Shown here in pieces: positions 57,677-64,000 of a stretch of DNA of 64,000 nt (position 1 is the first letter of the stretch; every line of letters begins with the position of its first letter). The DNA is from Lineus longissimus. Taxonomy: Eukaryota; Nemertea; Pilidiophora; Heteronemertea; Lineidae. The notes under the pieces are model-generated. The model had not been told where the DNA came from, searched no databases, and worked only from the letters and a program-made list of their open reading frames with translations. The stretch covers positions 17,546,001-17,610,000 of the forward strand of contig NC_088316.1 of NCBI RefSeq assembly GCF_910592395.1. The letters are read 5' to 3'. The position numbers and the translations under genes were made by a program.

Positions 57677-60600
57677 CATTCTCGTGACTGGTAAAACAGA
57701 ATGTAGCCAGATTCTGAATTTTTCTGGAGATCAGAAGTTAGTCCATAGAAATCTTCTATAGCAGAGGCATCAATTTTCTGAAAAGAAGAAATAGTTGTGA
57801 AAGAGACAGTCATCTACTTCATGTACATGCGTAAGTGAACTTCAAAAAACAAGAGTGAACACCACATATTTCTGCGAATCATGTGCCTCTTCCGTTTGAT
57901 TTGGCAACCAGACGTCCCAGTCCAAGGCCCATGTTGGTTTCCGATGGCCACCACCCCAGCAAGGTGACGTCGGGATCCCGCAATGATTATCATGGCAACA
58001 AGAACAAAAGCTAAAGACTTACATCTACAATATCATCATCAAATAGTAACCAGAACCCGTGACTTTTGACGATGCTGATGTAATGGCCTCGGTTAGGTCC
58101 ACTACCACAGTGTATCACTACTGCTACCAGGTCGTACATCCGTTCAGGGTTATACGCATCATCAGACTGGAATATTGAATGGAAAACTAGAACATCTGCA
58201 TAAACTGCTTTCACTCAGATGACATCAGAACGACACAAATGGTAACAGGAGAGAGAGATGACAGACAGCTTCATATCCAATGGTCACGTCAATAGATTTG
58301 TTTAAAGTTTTTGCCTCTTATGACACAACACGTCTATTGTCACATGTCCATTATACGGAGGTTTTTAAAATGGTAAGAAAAATACTTTTTGATTTCTGTG
58401 TTGAGTGACTTACCGTATTAAATAACCTAAGTTCTAACGGGAACACTACTCGGTAGGAGAGTTTTGTATATCTATTGAGCTGCTCCATATATTTGAACCT
58501 CTTTAGATGCAGTGCAAGAATATGAGGGAGTTTCTTGACTCGCATTCTGCAACGAAAAATACATCATTCAATATGGAGGATCAAAATACACAAATAATCT
58601 GAGAAAAGATGTAAAACTGGGCCATTTTCAGGACACAAAAATGAAGTGCCAATTTTTAGTGTTTTCTTTCATGAGCCACTTCATCATGGGGCCACACGGC
58701 AGAATGAACGAACATGGTCATTGCAAAAAGACACTTGCCTCTTTTGAGCTTCTTGTTTACTACAGCAAACTTCACAGTAATATTTATATTCAGCACATAA
58801 GGTCTCAGTACTACTGAAACCTCTCAGGCAGTGTGTTATTGATGTGTTTTGTTCAACATCAACGGATAAGTCCAGGAAATCTTCATCTTTGCTGCTAACC
58901 TGAAAGTAGAGATGGAATATATGAAGATCAAACATTTCAGGGTAATTATATAATCCTAGATATTTTCTGGCGATTATTCATAAAATAGGTAAAAAATAAG
59001 TAAGAAAAGAGTCAGGTGCAAAACGTGAATAAATGGACTGTTAACTTACTGTTTCACAATTCAGACATCTAGTTTCATTGGTGAGAGTTCCTTGAAAAAT
59101 TTCATGGACCCATGTTGACTCCGGCTTTGTCTCCGGTCCTTTGTTTGGCTTGTTTGCCTGCTTTTCAGCTGAAAAAATGTCAGAATGAACGGCTTTTAAA
59201 ATAAACGTTTAGGCATGTGTAGCAGATTTGCTAACAAAGATGATCAACTGAGTATATTTTTAGAAAGAGACTACCAAATTTCATGTCGATGACAATGATT
59301 AAGAAAGTGTCACAATGAACGTAAGTAACAGAATGAAGGCATCCCAGGATCAGTGCCACTTCCAGCAGCTCAAGTGATCTCCATCACTTCACTGCAGATA
59401 CTGAATAGTGAATGATTCTTGCGATCAAGTAACAACATCTAAAAGAGCAATATCCAATGTCTATCGATCATTCATGAACCATCCTCCTACACACTGGTAA
59501 AATCCATAAAATAACAACATTATTGATTTTTGTCACGGTGGAACTGGAAGTATCTCACAGTACTGCAGCCTGATCAGACATGTCAGACTCTATTTCTTAC
59601 CAAGGCTGCACTGAAAGGGTTCTATATACCCAGAAAGGTGGAATTCTGAACTCACCTTGCAGTAAATCAGCCACCGTATTTAAAAGATAGTTAAGGAATT
59701 CATGAGCATCCTGTTGCATATAATTATCAAACACCTCTGAAACACACAGAAAAAATTATCAGGATTAGTACATTACAAAGAACTCTACTTTCAAGGACTA
59801 AGTCAGACTCATTCTGTTCCAGCTTTTCCCCCACTTTCTGGAGACCAACTCAAGAATATCTCAATTGATTATATGATTTGGCATAAAGTCATTCTGCAGC
59901 ATTCATGCACGGTACAGGCTTCTTCTACCTAGGAAACCATGACGTGTGCATTGAATTTCTTGTGCGAGGAGTTTAAAACGACATTATACCCCAAATGCAG
60001 TCAGTCATACAAGTAGCATATGAAATAATCATCGCTAAAATGATCCATAGCAATGTGGTTTCCCGTGATCGAAGGTAAGGTTGGGATCTCTGCATTCCCT
60101 TACCATTTTCTTTCCGCAGACGCTGTATGAACTTCTTGGGTGCAATAGTGCCAACTTTCTTCTTCTGGGTGGCTATGCTATAGAACAAGTCGCCCAGACA
60201 TGTCAGTAGTGTTTCTTTCTTCTGGTTCTTCTGCTGCTGTTTATACTGTAGGACCTTCTCCCTGAATGGCCGGCAGAAGTAAAGGGCCTGCAGTACAGAG
60301 TTACAGTAGCAGGTATTTCCAAACTGAAAATGTGAAAAATATTCGAACTTAGAGCAAAACAGATGACCATTTTTGATGATAAAGTATATGAACATAAATA
60401 AGGCTGCCGTCAGGTAGCAATCACCTTGAAAACCAACAGACATAGGAACTAGTCTTATACTGCAATAGAAATGGTCACTGATTTTGGTCGGAGGTTTATT
60501 TTTTCACATTATTTTCATTTCATTATTTTACATTATTTTAAAGGCAGTCTGACTCACAGAATTCAAAAAATTGAATACGGACTGGTGCCGACTTACATTG

Positions 60601-61182
60601 ACTAGCCCAAAGTAATGCTCATTTGCTGGAAATTGTTCTGAACCGATCTCCTTCTCCAGCTGTGAAGCATTGGCACCCTGCAAATATAAGATAGTGTTTG
60701 ATTACAATCAGCTTTTCAATGAAAAGGATTCACACCTTTTTCTGAGAAACGGAGAACTTCCAAAAGTTGTCGTAATTCATCATGCATAATCAGAATGATT
60801 TACATCATTTGCTGGCTGGGTTAGCTGTTCGGTCAGTTATGCGGAAATCATACCATCGTCATATCCTGGACCAAAGTACTAAAGTATCGTAATGTATTGT
60901 ATGCCAATGCGACATGAGACTGAAGCCAGGGCTTTTAGCAGTGTTTAGTATGCTGAAAAGTGAAGACATGTCAAAACTGAAAACTGAAAGAGGAAACTAA
61001 AAAACCCGACTCCTGTCACAAGAAAGTAGGAAACACAACACTTTACGCTCGATAAACATGCATGACACTGTATATATTTGTGATCAATACAACACAGGCT
61101 TTGAGTGTGTACACATAAGAAAGTGGAATTCGGTTTTTGAAAGGAGTATTCGTACCATTTTGTTGCGTATACACGAAGTCAT
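57677..61182 (-). CDS. USP46: Ubiquitin-specific protease USP12/USP46
   Basis: Nine exons, 5' to 3' on the minus strand (low-high): 61156-61182, 60597-60677, 60104-60323, 59656-59736, 59050-59168, 58739-58899, 58414-58546, 58023-58166, 57677-57777. The product is about 355 residues; human USP46 has 366. The Cys box has catalytic Cys 41 in [26 protein letters not shown], zinc-binding pairs CLNC (171/174) and CEVC (218/221), [11 protein letters not shown], and the His box [20 protein letters not shown] with His 302 and the Asp cluster DDD all match the family. USP12/46 removes ubiquitin, acting with WDR48 (UAF1) and WDR20, for example on histone H2A and glutamate receptors. Intron 6 has a GC-AG donor (AG|GCAAGT). 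In the last exon the expected C-terminus [14 protein letters not shown] is one base out of frame (a run of four A where five are needed, at about 57719-57724). I give the end of the homologous frame. Taken literally, the frame would end a little further on with an unrelated tail. Confidence 0.93.
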
Positions 61183-61197
61183 TACCCACAGTCCGCC
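61183..61197 (-). promoter_or_regulatory. Short upstream reading frame touching the USP12/46 start
   Basis: On the minus strand ATG GCG GAC TGT GGG TAA encodes five residues, and its stop overlaps the proposed USP start codon as TAATG. The arrangement could allow re-initiation or dampen translation. It matters only if the transcript begins upstream of it. Confidence 0.45.
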
Positions 61198-61400
61198 ATA
61201 TTTTCACCGATAAACACCAGAAGCATCATGGGACTCGCTGATTTTTGGAAAAAAAGCCATTTAGAAAGGTCATTTTCCATAATAATTGTTATGGTTAAAA
61301 GTTTGATGATAATTTTCTAATTCTCATATTATGAGAAATCTGAAATATAAAGTCGAAAAAATATTTTTGATCTCGTTTTTAGTCACGTGGTTTCTCCATG
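61183..61400. promoter_or_regulatory. Divergent promoter, USP12/46 and eL21
   Basis: The two genes start 662 bp apart in opposite directions. On the minus side a TATGGCGGAC (YY1-like) lies just before the USP start. On the plus side GTCACGTGG at 61382-61390 is an E-box of the USF type next to the probable eL21 start site. Confidence 0.5.
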
Positions 61401-61429
61401 CCTTTCCCAACTTGGTGGCAAATACTGAG
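61401..61429 (+). other. Possible non-coding first exon of eL21 with TOP motif
   Basis: The pyrimidine-rich CCTTTCCC at 61401 followed 29 nt later by AG|GTGTGT fits a ribosomal-protein first exon with a 5' terminal oligopyrimidine tract. The acceptor gtcttttag at about 61835 precedes the ATG by 9 nt. The first exon is inferred, not shown. Confidence 0.4.
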
Positions 61430-61844
61430 GTGTGTGTGGTTGAAAACCTCCTCTTTCTACCCTTTTCTGCTGTCAAAGAATAAATATTTACTACATTATC
61501 TTATATGATTAATCAAATGAATATATTAAGAAAGAGAAAAAGGCTAACTAGCCACGATCAATGAAGCAATTAGCAGAAACGAATGTGTTTTTGTTGGTGC
61601 ACGTTTTGCCGGTGTAGTCTACCTGCGTGTCGTGTACAAAAGCACGCACGCACCATGTACATGATGAATCTGCTAAGTATTGCATTGAATTCAGAATATT
61701 GTGATGCACACGTGATATGCATAGAACCCCACAGTATGGGAATTTAATGTCGATAACAGGTTGTCTCTCATTTCAGTCACAAGAATACGTTTATGTACCA
61801 CTCGGTCTCTTATTCATATCATATTTTGTCTTTTAGAAACCATC

Positions 61845-63251
61845 ATGACAAACCCCAAAGGATATCGCCGTGGTACTCGGTACATGTTCTCCCGTCAATT
61901 CAAGAAGAAGGGAGTGACTCATCTTTCCAAGTACTTGAAGTGCTACAAACGTGGAGACATTGTCGACATTAAGGTACATTTTCCAGGCCATGATGTTTAA
62001 TTCAAATTGAAAGTGTTAAAATTAACTGTCTATGCCTCCTAGTGTCAAATAATACTAGGAGCCATAGACAGTTGATAAAAGCACTCCAAAAGAGCAAGAG
62101 CAAGTAACGAAATATTTAGTTGAATATACATATATGTAATCTAAAATAGGGTATTCACCAAAGCAGAACTGAGTGCGACTGTGAATGTCAGTATAGGTTC
62201 ACAAGACTCACAAGATTCGACAGCAAAAACCTAATCTATTGCTAGGTGTAGTTATATTCCCAGTAAGGCATATAGAGTAATAAGAAAATGATAATACTTT
62301 ATTTTTTGTGGAGCAGTGCTTATTTTTTTGTTGCATTCTTTTCCAGGGTGATGGTGCTATCCAGAAGGGTATGCCACATAAATCCTACCACGGCAGAACC
62401 GGACGTGTATACAACGTCACACAACACGCTGTTGGTGTCATTGTCAACAAGAGAGTGAGGTGTGTGAATTACTCGTAGGGGGAGGCTGTGCAGGGCGAGC
62501 TATTCATAACTCTCCAAAAGTTAGTTTGGGAAACTGCTCTCCAACAGATAGATCATTACATATTGCTTAGCAGAGATGGTTTTGCCTTGAGAAAACTCAG
62601 TGGAGGTTCCCTCATGATGTTTCTGTGCATGATGGTGATCAAGAGCATTCACTCAAATTAGACTTACTGCTAAAATCTTAAGCTGTAGTTAATATGTTGT
62701 GTTGTATTCAATTTCAGGGGCAAGATCCTAGCCAAGCGTATCAACCTGCGCATTGAGCATGTCAAGCACTCCAACTGCAGGCTGGACTTCCTCAACCGAG
62801 TCAAGAAAAATGAGGTTATCAAGAGGGAGGCAAGGGAGAAGGGCATCAAGCCTGAGTGCAAGAGAATGGTGAGTAATAAGTAGGAATAAAGTTCTCCGAG
62901 GCCAGATCTAGAGCTTTGGGTGAAAGTGGCAAAACTGGTCTTGGTGAAAAGAGAAGTTGAGGTCCCCCTCGAGGTAAAAATGGTCTTGGAGAGGAGAAAA
63001 AGTAACAGTTTTCCCCAAGGCTTGTGGTAAGGTTGAAAATGTATAGTTTAGCTTAATTCATCAACCATTATCAGCTTAACTACCAGGTTAGAATTGATCT
63101 TCAGTTTTTTGGAAGGAACTTCTTTTGAAGTCTGCTAAATATGAGTTAATTTTCATTTCAGCCCCAAGGCCCCCGAAAGGCCCACTTTGTGCGGACGAAA
63201 GGGAACCTTCCTCAGGTGTTTGAGCCAATTCCATATGAATTTGTGGCATAA
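61845..63251 (+). CDS. RPL21: 60S ribosomal protein eL21
   Basis: Four coding exons: 61845-61973, 62347-62459, 62718-62868 and 63162-63251, all GT-AG with continuous phase, giving 160 residues, the same as human RPL21. The protein starts [20 protein letters not shown]. It contains [37 protein letters not shown] and [19 protein letters not shown], and ends [20 protein letters not shown] then EPIPYEFVA. eL21 is a structural protein of the large cytosolic ribosomal subunit. Codons are well chosen and the poly(A) signal is close, as expected for a highly expressed gene. No C/D or H/ACA snoRNA was recognised in the introns, although mammalian RPL21 introns do host snoRNAs. Confidence 0.98.
62024..62073. 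repeat. 50-bp near-perfect stem-loop in eL21 intron
   Basis: Arms of 20 nt, AACTGTCTATGCCTCCTAGT and the complement of ACTAGGAGCCATAGACAGTT, differ at one position and are separated by about 10 nt. In RNA this makes a stable hairpin. It could be a small MITE remnant or a structured intronic RNA. Confidence 0.85.
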
Positions 63252-63267
63252 ACTGTATACATTGTAA

Positions 63268-63273
63268 AATAAA
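63268..63273 (+). terminator. Poly(A) signal of eL21
   Basis: AATAAA 17 nt after the eL21 stop codon; such a short 3' UTR is normal for ribosomal protein genes. Confidence 0.85.
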
Positions 63274-63383
63274 AAAATATTTAAAAGATATACTGGAGTT
63301 TGATATTGTTCCCTCTGGGATAGTCATCTGTCTCCTACTTCATGTCACCATCTCTTGTGAGGTCATCAGAGTGGCCATAAAAA

Positions 63384-63827
63384 TAGTCGTACTTCCACCT
63401 ACCTATCAAATCCCCGTGTCTTTTGCACTTACACCTATGAATTGCCGTGCCTAAATAGACCTGTGTGTCAAATCCCCGTGTCTATTAGCCCCATCGAGCT
63501 CGATGGTGCTAATCGGGGGCCAATTTAGACCCGTGTTCAACACGGGTTTTTTGATAGGTGGAATCTGAATAGACACGGCAATTGCAAGTTCCAAGATCCG
63601 GCGACAGATGGCGCGGTTGTAGTTGCCTCGGTATTGCGTGCGAAATTCCCCTCCAATGGGAAAGAAACACAGGAGAGCTCCCTACCTACAGCGCACCTGT
63701 CGCCGGGCCTATTAACCATTATCTAACACCACTGACAGGTGTAAGTGCGCCCCAGGTTTTTTGACACACGGCGAAGACACGGGTCTTGAAAAAACTCGGG
63801 GTTTTATGATAGGTGGAACTACGACTA
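63384..63827. mobile_element. Palindrome-rich MITE with TA target duplication
   Basis: Ends are inverted: GTCGTACTTCCACCTA at the left and the complement of TAGGTGGAACTACGAC at the right, flanked by TA on both sides (63384-63385 and 63826-63827). At 444 bp with no reading frame it is a non-autonomous DNA element, and TA flanks suggest a Tc1/mariner-type source. Internally it has a 28-bp near-perfect palindrome around CATCGAGCTCGATG (63485-63512), the hairpin ACCCGTGTTCAACACGGGT (63529-63547), and repeats of aaatccccgtgtct. It lies just behind the eL21 3' end. Confidence 0.8.
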
Positions 63828-64000
63828 ATGAAACCTGGTGTGCCAGTGAATGTGATCCAGGTGTAGTTCACTCAATGGCATAGTTGATGTACATGAAGGA
63901 TGGTTGTGCCGGTGTCCTTGGTACCCAACAGATGGAACACACCCGTGTTCTGCTGGACCCCAACTCCCAACCCCCCATCGGACCCGCAGAGAGCTGCACA
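63828..64000. other. Right edge of the window, nothing recognised
   Basis: Short stretch after the MITE; too little sequence to assign a feature. Confidence 0.4.

Noticed and set aside
62460..62717. C/D-box snoRNA in the third eL21 intron (atgatgt motif)
   Set aside because: A C-like box is present, but no properly placed D box and terminal stem were found.
1..64000. CRISPR arrays, prophage, operons or bacterial-type systems
   Set aside because: The window is intron-rich animal DNA; the tandem repeats have no spacer-repeat pattern and no associated cas-like genes.

Overview
This is a piece of an animal nuclear genome, probably from a marine invertebrate. Genes are split by many short GT-AG introns, codon use is mixed, the background is AT-rich, and the spacers hold minisatellites, tRNA-derived SINE pieces, a MITE and a decayed LINE. 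The protein set (TMEM131, an ELMOD protein, SPCS3, an SK-type potassium channel, USP12/46, ribosomal protein eL21, and a somatomedin-B plus seven-helix receptor) is bilaterian. The dispersed repeats and the receptor type suggest a lophotrochozoan or a non-vertebrate deuterostome. I cannot name the species.

Layout. 1-2420: two tandem-repeat blocks, the first with a two-unit higher-order alternation. 2421-4827: no gene seen. 4828-24779 (minus): a complete TMEM131 gene in 32 coding exons whose phases join without a break into 1928 codons plus stop. 25623-28292 (plus): a 301-residue ELMOD1/2-like Arf-family GAP gene, head to head with TMEM131. 29430-30130: degenerate minisatellite. 30507-34189 (plus): a two-exon gene for a 1170-residue secreted-ectodomain seven-helix receptor. 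36127-50860 (plus): SPCS3, the signal peptidase subunit, in five exons. Its 10.8 kb first intron carries an intronless SK-type channel gene on the other strand (41252-42649) and a foldback repeat (about 38.8-39.9 kb). Its second intron has AT-AC ends and U12-type signals. 52.1-52.85 kb: 3' end of a LINE with an RNase H domain. 57677-61182 (minus): USP12/46 deubiquitinase in nine exons, with one GC-AG intron and an apparent 1-nt frameshift in the last exon. 61845-63251 (plus): ribosomal protein eL21, head to head with USP12/46. 63384-63827: a palindrome-rich MITE.

How the genes relate. Most are unlinked housekeeping functions, but several act in the secretory pathway: SPCS3 cleaves signal peptides in the ER, TMEM131 helps move collagen from ER to Golgi, and ELMOD proteins act on Arf/Arl GTPases. 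I see no operon-like or cluster logic. The notable features are structural: two divergent promoters, a nested intronless channel gene, a minor-spliceosome intron, and several unclassified repeats. Exon boundaries were placed by hand from splice signals, phase continuity and remembered family sequences. No alignment was run.
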